64,000 nucleotides of DNA. Origin: Gadus chalcogrammus (Eukaryota > Chordata > Actinopteri > Gadiformes > Gadidae). The stretch is from NCBI RefSeq assembly GCF_026213295.1, contig NC_079428.1, positions 9,909,302 through 9,973,301 of the forward strand, in the 5' to 3' direction. Below, piece after piece: positions 11,641-23,227 of the stretch. A program made the translations under genes and the position numbers. The notes beneath the pieces are model-generated. The model did no database searches, was not told the DNA's origin, and worked only from the letters and a program-made list of their open reading frames with translations. Positions within the stretch are counted from its first letter, which is position 1. Each line of letters opens with the position of its first letter.

Positions 11641-12600
11641 GGGAACGTGTCTATGTTCCCCGGGTCCTATGTTCCCCGGGTCCTATGTTCCCCGGGTACT
11701 TTGTTCCCCGGGTCCTATGTTCCCCGGGTCCTATGTTCCCCGGGTCCTACGTTCCCCTCTGTGTATGAGACTGGGGAACATAGGACCCTTTTTTTTAAAA
11801 AAGGGTCCTATGTTCCCCGCTTTTCCCAAAAAGGGTCCTGTTCCCCGATATGTATGTGACCGGGGAACATAGGACCCTTTTTAAAAAAAAAGGGGTTCTA
11901 TGTTCCCCAGTCTCATACACAGAGGGGAACATAGGACCCGGGGAACATGGCTTTTTCCACCATTACTGCCAAATTCCGGCCGAGATAACTACCATTGCAT
12001 GTCTTTACCTTTTGTGGAAGAGGGAGAGACGTCTGAGAACCTGATGCAGTCTATTCATACGCCGGTAAACAAACCCCGAGAAGCCCAAGCCTTACGAGAG
12101 CTCCCCGCGCTACGGCCATCCGGAGGCGCACAGAGCTTTTGGCCGTGATATTATTATACAATTATATTATATTATATACTATATATAGAGCTCCGGGAGT
12201 CGCATACGGCAACAATCACTTTCTCCTCCATGCTGCAGTTCACCCCGGACTGCGCTGCACTGAGTTGGCCGGTTGAACGCTGATTGGCTGTTACGTTACA
12301 CATGTCACTCAGTGCAGAGCTATAGCTCTGACTCAGTGGCCACGCTGTTGAACGCCGATTGGCTGTCATCACGCGAATGTCGCGTCAAAGTTTAAATATT
12401 TTTAAAGATTGATAGATTGCGGGGAACATAGGACCCCGCGGGGAACATGGGAAAAGGGTCCTATGTTCCCCGCTTCTCCCAAAAAGGGTCCTATGCTCCC
12501 CGGTATGTATGGCTACAGGGGAACATAGGGGAACCTTTTTTTTTTTAAAAAAGGGTCCTATGTTCCCCGATCGGGGAACATAGGGATGACCCCCTACACA
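11641..12600. mobile_element. Hairpin-rich composite element (GGGGAACATAGGACC units)
   Basis: Starts with seven 16-bp copies of CTATGTTCCCCGGGTC (11651 to about 11762). There follow at least four inverted pairs in which GGGGAACATAGGACC and its complement flank a T/A-rich loop (11773-11818, 11862-11909, 12420-12470, 12517-12569). A block of about 100 bp (TCCCAAAAAGGGTCCT, then GTATGT, then GGGGAACATAGG) is repeated directly at 11813-11910 and 12464-12568. The middle, 11950-12420, is unrelated. No coding capacity. Resembles a non-autonomous foldback DNA element; family unknown. Confidence 0.6.
12265..12380. repeat. Internal direct repeat and 14-bp palindrome in the composite element
   Basis: TTGAACGCTGATTGGCTGT and TTGAACGCCGATTGGCTGT are direct repeats about 73 bp apart; between them is the perfect palindrome AGAGCTATAGCTCT flanked by ACTCAGTG and ACTCAGTGG. 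Confidence 0.7.
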
Positions 12601-13192
12601 GTTAGCTTACAGACGCCAGAAGCGGGGGAAGGTCATGTGAGATTGCGAACACGTTCTTCTTTATATTCTTCTTACTCTTCTTAGATATTTTCAATAACGC
12701 CTTCCTCATTAATATATACATATATTATACATTAATATATCGCATAGCTTGCCTCCAACACTGGTATCATATAACATGTCATCACACATTCATCCTGAAT
12801 CAGGCTGGTCCAAACTGGGTTTTCACGATGGCTAATTAGCCCTGAAATACTTCGTATTAAAAATGATGCAGAAGTTCCCTGGGTTGTCCAAAATGTTGGC
12901 ATTCGGTGGAAAATAAAGTCCAAATAATATATTGTTAAGCCAATTGTTAAGCCAATACCCAACGGATCAAAGTAGAAGCTGTATTGTAGGCGGCCTCGAT
13001 ATTGCATTAAAGTTATAATGATAAAGTTACAAAGATAAAGTTTGGAGGAGCAACTAAAGCCGGTTGTATTCTCGAGCATAAAAGGGCTGTCCAATTAGGT
13101 AGCAAGGAATCGTTGAGGTTGACAGTAAACAATGGTAGCACAGCTTACTAGCGCACACGCTTATCATACAACGGAAACAGGAAATAATATTT
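12601..13192. other. AT-rich intronic sequence
   Basis: Includes TATATACATATATTATAC at 12713-12733 and a duplicated TAAGCCAAT pair near 12935-12955. Nothing else recognised. Confidence 0.4.
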
Positions 13193-13233
13193 TGGTGTGT
13201 CTGTGTTTGTGTCGGTGTGTGTGTGTGTGTGTG
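13193..13233. repeat. (GT)n microsatellite, interrupted
   Basis: GTGTGTCTGTGTTTGTGTCGG, then nine GT units. Confidence 0.85.
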
Positions 13234-13540
13234 GTACCATTTGTCTGACAAGACATAACAAATACAAGAATGATGAAATATTTGTCAAACAGCAGTCAAA
13301 ATCAAAAGCTTCATGTTCAGAATCTGAGTCCGACATGACATTTTGATAGTGTTGCATGCATACCCAGGCATTTTTGTTGTGCTACATCCCAGAAAAAATC
13401 GTGCAGACAATTAATTGACAGTATAAAAAACCTTTCCCTCCACGAATCAATCAAAACAGGAATCATTTTTAGCCTACTTGATTTTACTCCATTAGTCTTA
13501 AGTATGTTGTCATCAGACATCAGATCAAAGTCTCATCTGA

Positions 13541-13690
13541 CACTTTGATCCAAAGGGACTTGCAGTGATTCCAAATACATGTCATGATGGAGCAGGGCTT
13601 TTTCTCAAGGATCACTACAGATTAGGCTTTGGACATTGGGGATCAAACCTAGTATTTAACCTAATCCTCAACACACAGCGCACTCTATTT
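13541..13690 (-). mobile_element. Decayed fish SINE, minus orientation
   Basis: Reads CTTTGATCCAAAGGGACTTG, then TCTCAAGGATCACTACAG, then TTGGGGATCAAACCTAG: the reverse complement of the common SINE blocks (tail, central and tRNA B box GTTTGATCCCC). Confidence 0.7.
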
Positions 13691-14389
13691 TACTCCTGGA
13701 GATCCATGGCTGAAAAATATTGACAAGATATATATTTTCCACCCAGAAATAGGGTTATGCATCGTGGTGATGGATGAAGGGGAAACCACTGACTTTAAAC
13801 AGGGACACGGTAAGTAGTCAGTGGATCGTCTATCGAGTTAGCTGCATGTGGTAGGCTTTCAAGCTTTTATTCTGAATTAACTTAAAATGAAACTGGGCGG
13901 CCTGTAGTTAAAAAGAAATGACAGAGCTGGTGTGAAGGCACTTCAAGACCGCCAGCCACTCTCACAGGTGGAGGTGCCATAGAATCAATTTGAGAGGCAA
14001 TCTGCAAGAGAAAGGTGGGCTTGGGAATAGATTGCAATGTCAGCGACACAGAGTTAAGACATATATAGAGAGACAGGAGGGGAAAATAGTTGAGCTGAAG
14101 GTTGACATGCAGGCGTCACCAAAGATCTGACAAACATTTAGTGTGACTGTTTCGTAATTAAACATTAATTCATAAATGTTTGTAACTACTGTTAATTAAA
14201 TCCAGATCTATTTTATCAAGGGGCACCCAAGGCATGGAGCTATTATCCAATAGCTAACATAACCCTGTAGTTATTTGTTGCAATGCACGTTCAGCATCGC
14301 TTTGTCGTCGACATTTAGTTGGACACAATGTCTTTAGTCACTAAATGTCAATCGACCACCGCTACTCTCTCAACAGTCAGGTTACAACG
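13691..14389. other. AT-rich unique intronic sequence
   Basis: 14150-14210 is rich in TAATTA/ATTAAT homeodomain-type words (TAATTAAACATTAATTC, GTTAATTAAATCC). Possible conserved regulatory sequence; no transposon signature. Confidence 0.3.
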
Positions 14390-14430
14390 ACATTTTTCTA
14401 TTAAACTCGAGAAGTTTAATAGAAAAATGT
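14390..14430. other. Perfect 18-bp hairpin
   Basis: ACATTTTTCTATTAAACT, loop CGAGA, then the exact reverse complement. 18/18 pairing with a 5-nt loop. No T-run typical of a terminator and no miRNA-length flanking arms; function unknown. Confidence 0.85.
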
Positions 14431-14559
14431 TAAAGAAAATCGGATTCCGTCTCTACAAGCTTTTCAGATGTGGTTATCGCAGAATTGAGTTTGCTCTTGT
14501 TGTTGTTGTGGTGGTTGGGTTTTTACTGGGTTTCCTGGATCGAAACTGACGGGCGAGGA

Positions 14560-14830
14560 AAGGAAAATGAGCGAGAGAGAGGAGGGGTGAGGGGGGGGTT
14601 ATTAATTATGTTTCTGACCTACATGTGCCTCTGCCAGTGGCCTGGAGCGAAGCCAGCAGGTCTGACAGCTGTGTGGGAGGTCACCTCATATCCATCGACA
14701 AACGACCAAAGGACCAGACTTCACACGACTATTGCCTTCCCTTTGCTTAATCAATTTTTTAATTATTAACATTTGAAATGATAGAATATATAAATGTCAG
14801 CCAAAATGTTTAATTGACACATTTTTTTAT
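14560..14830. other. Unique sequence, CNE-like
   Basis: Contains TCTGACAGCTGTGTGGGAGG (a TGACAGCTGT Meis/Tgif-type palindrome), GCTTAATCAATTTTTTAATT and other homeodomain words, with no repeats. Conservation is the test. Confidence 0.3.
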
Positions 14831-14944
14831 TGTTTTTCTATGAAGTTGGTCATTCAGCGTTTGTTATTTAGGTTTTAGCTAATCTGATGTTGATATTAGG
14901 TCTGATTGTTTTCAGGCTTACTTTAGAACTTTAGGTAGTGCAGT

Positions 14945-15265
14945 AAGAGACGAGGGATGGGAAATGATAGAGCGATAGTACAGAAAGAGAGAGGGAGAGA
15001 GAAGGAAAGAGGGAGACTGAGAGAGATAGTGGAGAAAGCAGAGAGACAGTGCAGAAAGAGAGGGAGAGAGAGGAGATGAAACACAGATAGTGACAGAAAC
15101 AGAGAGAGGGAGATACAGAGATAGTACAGAAAAAAGAGAGCGAGAGAGGAAAGAGAAAGGGAGGGAAAGAGAGGCAGTACAGAAAAAGAGCGGGAGAGAT
15201 GAGAGATGGAGAGCGCGAGATACAGAGAGTGGGAGAGAGGAGAGATGGAGCGAGAGAGAAAGAAG
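14945..15265. repeat. Purine-rich degenerate GA tract
   Basis: About 320 bp of GAGA broken by recurring CAGTACAGAAA, AGATAGT and GGGAGA variants; a period of about 50-60 bp (GACAGTGCAGAAAGAG, ATAGTACAGAAAAAAG, GGCAGTACAGAAAAAG) suggests a higher-order repeat. Confidence 0.8.
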
Positions 15266-15390
15266 TTGGTTGCAGAAGAAGTACATAACATGAGGGCAGA
15301 GAATCCCACATGGATAAAGAAAAATATGAAGTAGAGCATAATGCAAGATCTTCTTTATGGCGATATTGTGGGATGTCTTTTAAAGGGGCT

Positions 15391-15468
15391 TGTGTGTGTG
15401 TGTGTGTGTGTGCGTGTGCGTGTGCGTGTGTGTGTGTGATACAACAAGACCCCCCCCCCGCCCCCCCC
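15391..15468. repeat. (GT)n followed by poly-C
   Basis: 15391-15438 is GT with three GC variants; 15451-15468 is C9-G-C8. Confidence 0.9.
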
Positions 15469-15667
15469 ATACACACTTCCAGCCCCACGTTTGACCAGGG
15501 ACATCCAACAGGGAGCCCACACTCTCATCCCACCACCGCCTCCTCCTCCACCGCCCTTCCTTTATCCCCACCTCCAGGTCTTATCCCTGGGAGGAAGGCT
15601 GAGGCTGCAGCCTGGAGGGTAATTAGCTTCATCTCCTAGCTGTCAGCTCCTTTAGACCCCCCATCCA

Positions 15668-15730
15668 CCCCCCCCCCCCCCCCCCCCACACACATGCAGG
15701 CACACACAAACATACACACATACACACCTT
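15668..15730. repeat. Poly-C followed by degenerate CA
   Basis: C run of about 20 (15668-15687) leading directly into CACACATGCAGGCACACAC and ACATACACACATACACAC. Confidence 0.9.
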
Positions 15731-16392
15731 GACCTGCCATTCAGGGCAGGGAGGGGGTCAAGACTGAGGTGCATGCTATGTGCACGCAGTGGCACACACC
15801 GGGTGTTACAGTGCATGCCTTGAGTCAGTCTTGCTGCTATGGTGTTTTTATGGGCCAGATGTCTTTGCTGCATTGAGATTTCCTTTCCTCAGTATTTTTT
15901 TTGCGAGATCGCTTGCCAATGATATAAATAAATGTGCTATTTGGTTTTCTGTGTTAAATCATTTCAATGCTTAACAGCTGACTTGCTGTTACATACAAAC
16001 ATGTGTGACCCACGCAGACGCTAAGATTTAAGACTTAATTTAGGCCGTTGTGAGGAAGGTGCTATTTTTTTAAATGTCTCTATGACCAAGTAATAAGGGG
16101 AGGTGTGGGTGATGTATTTGATAGTTTTCAGTTGAAGGTTCACTGGATATGTACAGGACTGGTGGCCGTGGTGGGGGTCTGGGTAGCCTAGGGCCAACGC
16201 CTGTCGATTTCAATTCATCGAATCATTGAGGCCGGGATGGCTTGTGGATGTTTAGTGTGCAGCTAGGTGAAAAGCTGACATACACACATTTAGGACGCCA
16301 CTTTCCATGCGTGTGATACACAGCTCATGAAATGTGCTTTATTAACATTAATAAGGTTTTTAGAGAACAATAATATACTCAGGTCAGGCAAT
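15731..16392. other. Unique intronic sequence
   Basis: No repeats or recognisable open frames. Confidence 0.4.
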
Positions 16393-16548
16393 TGCAGCAG
16401 ACACTTTTATCCAAGTATATCCCGAAGTATTTGTATATATGTCATGAAGGAACAGGCAGGGGTTAGGCACCTTGCTAAAGCACGACTAGAATTTGTAGAA
16501 TTTGGACATCGGGACTCGAACCAAGAACCTTTCGGCAGGCAAATCGAG
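16393..16548 (-). mobile_element. Decayed fish SINE, minus orientation
   Basis: GCAGCAGACACTTTTATCCAA (tail), GGAACAGGCAGGGGTTAGGC and CACCTTGCTAAAGCACGAC (centre), CGGGACTCGAACCAAGAAC (B box complement): the standard teleost SINE read backwards. Confidence 0.8.
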
Positions 16549-16958
16549 GCCGTTTGTGGAATAGATGACCTAAGAACCCAGGTCGGTTGGTGATGGTCTT
16601 TTTTGTTCTGGCCCTCACCGTACCTACTACCTATACTACCTCTTAAATAGGTTTGACTTACATTCAACCCTATCTCTTGTCAGTGTCTGACAAGGAACCC
16701 TACAACTAAAGTGGATTAGCAGTTAGGTGGAGGCCAAGTGGTCTGGGCAGGTTTAGAATATGAATTATCTGAGAATATGCCCTACAGGAAGACCTACGAC
16801 AAACAACCAGGACAAAGTGTTCGGCCTCCACACATTGATGGATGGCTTTGGCATATGCATGTTTATTATTCCCACTGCATCCCTTGCAGCTGAAAGCCAA
16901 TTCATAATAACTAATACAACTAAACCAACCAAAACAAATTAATTATGAAATTTACATT

Positions 16959-17402
16959 TTGGATTTGTGCGTCTATTTGTTTAGAGGCGTTCATTTAGGG
17001 AGGCAATCCAGATTGAAATTAGGTTGCGGAAAAACATACATTTGTTGGCACGGGTCAATTTTGAATTTTTCTCAAAGATTTCTCATGTGTGGAAAAACTT
17101 TCAAACATGATTTAAGATTCATAATTCTGACTGGTTATTACAATAGCTTTGTACTGAGTACTTCAACTGTATTGAATGAAGTTTTTCAAAAGTGGTTCAG
17201 TGTAAATTACATGGAACCAAGAGATAGTTTTGGTGCTATAACATTGACATATATTGCAAGTCATCTTTTTCTACTACTACAAAAAAGAGAGTCCTTCCTT
17301 CTTATTTTCACAGAAGATACCGGAATTATAGTTAATGTTGAGCATGTTTCATTATGTATTATTATACTCCAGAAATGTAATTATCTGTTTAGGGCACAAT
17401 AA
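16959..17402 (+). CDS. Unassigned 147-codon open frame
   Basis: Open frame in AT-rich DNA with a mixed, non-repetitive composition and a hydrophobic C-terminal half (TLTYIASHLFLLLQ, then VSLCIIILQ). No domain, signal peptide or homology recognised, no splice context, and it is on the strand opposite to the neurexin exons. An open frame of this length can arise by chance in 64 kb of six-frame sequence, so I consider it probably non-coding. Confidence 0.08.
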   Translation: MDLCVYLFRGVHLGRQSRLKLGCGKTYICWHGSILNFSQRFLMCGKTFKHDLRFIILTGYYNSFVLSTSTVLNEVFQKWFSVNYMEPRDSFGAITLTYIASHLFLLLQKRESFLLIFTEDTGIIVNVEHVSLCIIILQKCNYLFRAQ

Positions 17403-17534
17403 TCACAGCGGTTATAATTTTATGAATGAAAATCTGTAATATTGTATTACAATAGTAGCGCAATTAATACAACAATGAAAAAAATCTGCTAACCATATCT
17501 TTGACTGTTAAAGCTACTCTGCATTCACATTTTA

Positions 17535-17583
17535 ATCCCTCTGGATAAAACCATCAACTGCATTACAAAATGTAAATGTAGTC

Positions 17584-17616
<33 letters not shown>

Positions 17617-17618
17617 TC
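17535..17618 (+). mobile_element. SINE tail fragment with (TA)n
   Basis: TCTGGATAAAACCATCAACTG and ACAAAATGTAAATGTAGTC match a mutated fish SINE tail; (TA)n follows at 17584-17612 and may have grown from its AT-rich end. Confidence 0.5.
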
Positions 17619-18913
17619 CTGAGAATAAACATCAGACAGATAAACACTTTTATCCTCTCTGTGAGGGCTGTGAGTGCCTACGCTGTATCGCTAGTCTGTG
17701 TGGCGGCAGGAGTCGACCCTGAATAATGAATGAGATGAATCCAGGTAGGGATGAGAGGCGGAGTGGGGTGGACCGGGGGACACCAAGCTTTTTACTGACG
17801 CCCTTACGTTCCAGACAGCCAACATTTCATTTATTATTAACCGGTTCAAAGGTAGTTTTTCGCCACGTTGGGGATGTGAAAAGTTGGCCTTGCCCTGTGG
17901 GTGGTTTCCATGCGATTTGGTTCGAGATATGTTTAGGAAGACCGGATGGGGTTTGGTTTTGTTGTTATTGGGAAGAAATTTAGAATCTAGAATGGAAATG
18001 TCAACAGTTGTTAGCTGTTGTCGTAACATCTTTGTGTTAAAAATGTGGTATTTCTTTTAAATAATTATTTGACAGCTATGGAAGTCCTTTTTTGAGCATA
18101 AATTAGGAGATCGTTTTAAGATATTCGGTGATTAATGTGCATCACTACATGAAAGTGCATTTTTTCTTCATTTTAAATAAATCTATTGTTTTGGGGACAA
18201 GGTTGGGGACTTCATCTTCACACCTTTGTCAGAATACAACACAGCTTGTCAAGGTAAAGGTTGATCACCTGAGAACACACATTGTGTGCATTGTTTGACG
18301 ACAACGCCATATAAAGCAACCGCTGCTTTAGGGATTTGAAAGTCACACACCAATGACATATGCATATCACAGGATTATTAAAGGCGGTGCAGGTGCTGTG
18401 ATCATGCGCCACCCTCTGGAGATGGAACGTTGTCAGGGATACTTTAATTGGCATTTTATCAACCCTGTTCCATCAAAGTCAGAAATTAATAATTTCTAAT
18501 GGCCGTGAATCCGCAATGGATACTATGAATATGAGAAAAAGAAATGTGAGGAATATGATGAAAAGAAAATCAGTGGGCACAAATTAAAGAAAGAAAAAAG
18601 TCATATTTAGACGAAACTGCTGACAAAGAGCAAGAGTTATCAGAATGTATGTCACGATAAAGAAATCGTTGAGTAGAACGAAAGACATCAATAAACTGAA
18701 AGGTATCATTAGAATAACTTCTGATAATAAAAGTAGTTGGTGAAATCATACATTATTCCAGAATCCCAGACAAAAAGAAAGGACAAATCCGAAGGAATAT
18801 CCCGATAAGGAAACTGTTGGGTTGAATGAAACAAAATAATTGTTTCGGCCCCAACTGCTGACGGGATGTGGGAGAGCACAGATCTTGGGGTGGTGGCGTG
18901 ACATCATTCTGAA
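17619..18913. other. Unique intronic sequence
   Basis: 17690-18030 carries open frames on both strands with no family resemblance. 18480-18760 is A-rich with GAAAAAGAAA words. Nothing recognised. Confidence 0.4.
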
Positions 18914-18934
18914 CCCCCCCCCCCCCCCCACCCC
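18914..18934. repeat. Poly-C run
   Basis: C16, A, C4. Confidence 0.9.
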
Positions 18935-19204
18935 AGAGGGTGTAATTGTTGTAATTGTAATAATTTTCTCACTGAGGGAAGTACTCAGGAAACACGTGAG
19001 GGAACATTGCTGTGTCATTGTGGTTCTTTAGGATCACATGACTAAGATCGATGAAACTGTTTCAAAGCGAGACAAATAAGTCTTAAATTATACAATATAT
19101 TAGCATAATTGTGTTATGTATGTATTGTTATATGTGTGACTGTATATATTAGTGCATACGTGTAACTACCATTTTATTCATTAAGATCGGAGGTGACGAA
19201 CAGA

Positions 19205-19357
19205 GATCATACATAATTCATAATACACTAAGGAGCAGGTCGGGGGTGGGGCATCTTGCTCAAGGATGCCTTTAGGTAGACTTTGGTCGTTGGGGATCGA
19301 GCCAAGTACCTTTTGGCTCGGAGTTGAACACACTACTTCGCTATTCAGCCACTTGGT
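19205..19357 (-). mobile_element. Decayed fish SINE, minus orientation
   Basis: AGGAGCAGGTCGGGGGTGGGG, CATCTTGCTCAAGGATGCC, then TTGGGGATCGAGCCAAGTAC and CTATTCAGCCACTTGG: reverse complement of the SINE centre and tRNA-like head. Confidence 0.8.
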
Positions 19358-20030
19358 CTCAATGTGGTTTAAAATGAACGTTGTTTGGTCACAAATATTT
19401 GTTGCACGTAGAAAATCCCCATTCCAATATGGTTAATCATTCACAGCAAGTTCCGCTTGAGATATTATCGGACTTAAAATGGTTTTGGAACACACAGGGA
19501 TATTGATATTTTATATTTTATGCAGGGGTGCGTCTGTGGCTCATTCGTCTGCACCGTGTGACTAGAACGAACTTGCGCGTTACAAGCTGCCCTTTTCTGG
19601 CTCTTGGGGGAAGTATAGAGCGTGTGTAAAGCACAATTTTACCTTTCTAACAGCTTCATTCCATTATGTTTTCCCTATTATGTGTGTATTTTCTTTGTGC
19701 TATATATTGCTTTTGTATTATCTATCATCCCTATCCTCCTCCTATTATTCCATCTCCATTTGTTAAATTATCTGTATTAACTGTAATTAATATTTTGATA
19801 TCTATTTTCTTAACTATCTATCTGCTATCTCCATTTCCTCCCAAACCACCTTTATTAATTCATTAGCAAGCGATAACGTCCATATCTGTCTAAATGTATC
19901 AATTTCTTCCATTATAAAACAATTTCCTCCATCATCCTGTCCTTTATCCCTCTCGTATCTCTACCTCCTCCATTACCTCGACCCAGCCCCGCCCTGTATG
20001 ACCGGTGTGTGTTATGACGGAAGCGTGTGA
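19358..20030. other. Unique intronic sequence
   Basis: 19525-19600 (GGTGCGTCTGTGGCTCATTCG) faintly resembles a tRNA-derived A box. 19700-19960 is C/T-rich with CCTCC/TATC words. No call made. Confidence 0.3.
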
Positions 20031-20034
20031 TCTC

Positions 20035-20225
20035 AGCCAAGTAGGCAGCACACAGGAATAACCCACCCGGCCGCCACCGCCGACATAACCAACCAACGCG
20101 TGCGGGCGGTTAATGGTATTCGGCCGCGCCTCATTGCCTCGGCCGGTATGCTCGGGTGAGCGCGAAACCGCCCGGCCCTCCTGCGGCCGCGTGCCATTAT
20201 CACGAGGGCCAATCCACGGAGTGTT
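20035..20225. promoter_or_regulatory. CpG-dense patch
   Basis: About 22 CpG in roughly 170 bp (GGCCGCGCC, GTGAGCGCGAAACCGCC, GCGGCCGCG), a marked contrast with the CpG-poor surroundings, and a GGCCAATCC CCAAT box follows at 20207. Could be an intragenic CpG island or conserved element. No TATA box or open frame of note attached. Confidence 0.45.
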
Positions 20226-20283
20226 CTTTAGCCCGCAGTAGAATGTTTTATTCAACTTTCGCTGCGCAGCCTTAACTTGTGTT

Positions 20284-20296
20284 CCCCCCCCCCCCC
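20284..20296. repeat. Poly-C run of 13
   Basis: C13, next to the CpG patch. Confidence 0.9.
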
Positions 20297-20819
20297 TCGA
20301 CGGCGATTGCATTACATCACGTTGATTTAGCTGAGACTTTCATCCCAAGTGATGTCCGATTATAGGAGAGTTCAGACGTGAGAATCATGAGAGTACATTC
20401 AATGAATCCAATAAGCAAACTGCCTCAGGTGCTACATATAAAAATAAGGGGTTTATTTTTTGGTCGATTCTTTTTTTCAAGGGCCAAGTTGCAGCGCAAA
20501 CAAAGGGGTTTTCAATCTGCAACGAAGATGGGTAAGGGTTTCTGATGTCAGTGGTGAGCTCATTCCACCATTTTGGAGAGACCGCAAACAATTACCCTTT
20601 CCTGGGATGCGTGAAATCCTTTTTTTTTTTGTGGTCTGAGCTTGACTCAACATATTTTGGATGGATTATATTAAATTATTATTCATACCCTGGCTGCTTT
20701 GATACAATTGGGTAGTGTTGCACTAGAGATGTTTCATGTCCTTTTAAGTCATTGATCTGATATTATCATTGCCATTCCCTGTTTGACTACTAATAAAAAC
20801 ATAAACTTAAGCACAGAAA

Positions 20820-21610
20820 AGCTGGAGACTCGAGTCTTCAGTCGGAGTCAAGAATCAAAAATTGAACTTGCGACTTGACTTTGACTTGCCATCTGGGAGA
20901 ATTGTCTTACTGGAGACTTGACTGCTTTGACACTCAAGTCTCTGGAGACTTGAGAACCCAAAATGTGGTCAGACTCTAAGGGCTGTGTTAAGCGTATTGC
21001 ATTGTTATTCCAAAAAACAAAATACAACTTTTGATTATCACCCCAAGTTCTTCCAGCACTGCCTAACTGGGTGTGGTTAACAGTGAGGCCTGCGGACTTG
21101 ATGAGCCAGGTTCAAGCAGTCTTAGTGGTGAGGCTATAACGCCATTAGAAATAATACCAAATGTAAATGTTTTGTTGTCATTGCAAACGGAACTGCAAAC
21201 AGTAAAAACTGTATTATTTCCTATTCCTACTTCATGACTATGAACTAGATCAATCTAGTTAACTCAACAAATGTATTAAATAAAATGAGCGATATCATTT
21301 AGTTAATTTTTCCATTGTGAGGAGCGATATGACCCCCGACTGGCTTACACTCTGACTCATTGTAAAATCATAACTCATGGGAAGCCCAAAGCTTCCCATG
21401 AGTTAGCAGTTGATTCCTCTCTGTAGCGCGACGCTCACACAAACTGTATTAATATATTTTTTAATGGTGCACGTAGAGAACAAATTGTGCGCTTAATGGA
21501 CTCAAATATAAAATACAAAAAATATATTTGCTTTCGGTATTTATATATTTTTTTCTTTGTACCCAAAGACTTGAGACTTGACTTGGACTTATAAACAGCT
21601 CTGTAGAAAA
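20820..21610. mobile_element. Degenerate repeat with GAGACTTGACTT motifs
   Basis: 20820-20960 has at least six permutations of GAGACTTGA, CGACTTGACTTTGACTTG and CTCAAGTCT; the same motif returns at 21566-21590 (GACTTGAGACTTGACTTGGAC). Fish genomes carry DNA elements with such motif-rich ends; here the two ends would bound about 780 bp of non-coding sequence. Family not established. Confidence 0.4.
21371..21405. other. Perfect 15-bp hairpin
   Basis: TAACTCATGGGAAGC, loop CCAAA, then the exact reverse complement. It sits in the middle of the degenerate GAGACTTGACTT element. Confidence 0.85.
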
Positions 21611-22515
21611 TGCCAAATACCGTTGCATTTATTGTAACAAGAGTTAATGGCCTTAACTTCTCACCTGCTTAGATTGCACACTTCCGATTGCTAAGGCTGT
21701 GGAAATGTAACCTACCAACCCCCAAACCTATTTTCTATGGTCCCTGCCCCCAAAGTATCAATCATCAACAAGTCTAACAATTCCTCAATTACTGCTTAAC
21801 AATTCAGGAACAAAGCCGACGCCTTCCACCATTAAGGCAATATAATGTAACTAACACTGCTGTTGGTCTACAGGGAGAGATGGGGGTTGGGGGAAAGGCA
21901 GCCTATTGAAAAGGTGTGAATAACTCCTAATTAACCATATGATCAGCACTGTGGGTGTTATGAGGGGGTTTCGATATAAAAATACATAACAAGAAGACAA
22001 TGCAGAATGCAGCGCTGGGAGCCCGTCTCCCCATGCAGGCATTTGTCACGTGGAACACCCAAACCGGGCCTCGTAGGGGCTCTGGTTTTGTGTTGGGGCC
22101 AGACAATAGCTACTATATAGATGTTCCATTCACATGTCTGGGATGTGAGCAAAAATAAAACATCATTAAAATCCCTGCATTTATTAATAACACTCCCCTT
22201 TTTTTTAATCAAATCCACGTAGAATTAAATTACGGCCAGCTGCTAATACACATGTCAACGTATACCTCTATTAGTGCCCGTCCGACCACGAAAGAGATTG
22301 TAAGCTCCCTCTTGCTCATCATTTTTATTTACACAACGTGGTAATATCTCACCCCCCCCCCCGCGCCCCATACACTTCATTTCATTCTCCCTGGCATGCA
22401 CCAATTTTTATATTGTCTTTATTCCTTCTGAAAATGTTATTTAATATGCAACGCGAATGAAAGAGGAAAATCATTTGAAACTCATCGCACGTTGAATGAC
22501 ATCTAACACCCTGGA
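21611..22515. other. Unique intronic sequence
   Basis: Only a short C-run with GCGCCCC (22352-22369) stands out. Nothing recognised. Confidence 0.4.
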
Positions 22516-22686
<171 letters not shown>

Positions 22687-22899
22687 GGTTTTCTAGCTGT
22701 CGACTCTACACTTTACTTTCTTCTTATGTCTGATAGGAGAAATTCCTGCTTTCTCTACATGCAGCACGCTGTCAAACTCTTTATAGAATAAGTAGAATAT
22801 CAAATGACAAATGTAAAGTCTCAGTAGTGACACAGAACGCAAGTGATTCTTTTCATTTCAGTGCTGACGTTTTGCGAGCCTAGATAGATTGTAATTCTG

Positions 22900-22964
22900 T
22901 GTGCTCTGTGTGTGGTGTGTACATTCATGTGTGTCTAGTTTGTGGGTTTTATGTATGTGTGTGT

Positions 22965-23036
<72 letters not shown>

Positions 23037-23159
23037 TGTGTGTGCGTGTCTGTGTGTTTCTATGTTTGCGTATGTCAGTGTCTGTGTGTGTGTCAGTGTC
23101 TGTGTGTATGTCTGTGTGTGTGTGCATTTCCGTTTGCACGTCAGTGTGTGGGCGTATGT

Positions 23160-23227
<68 letters not shown>

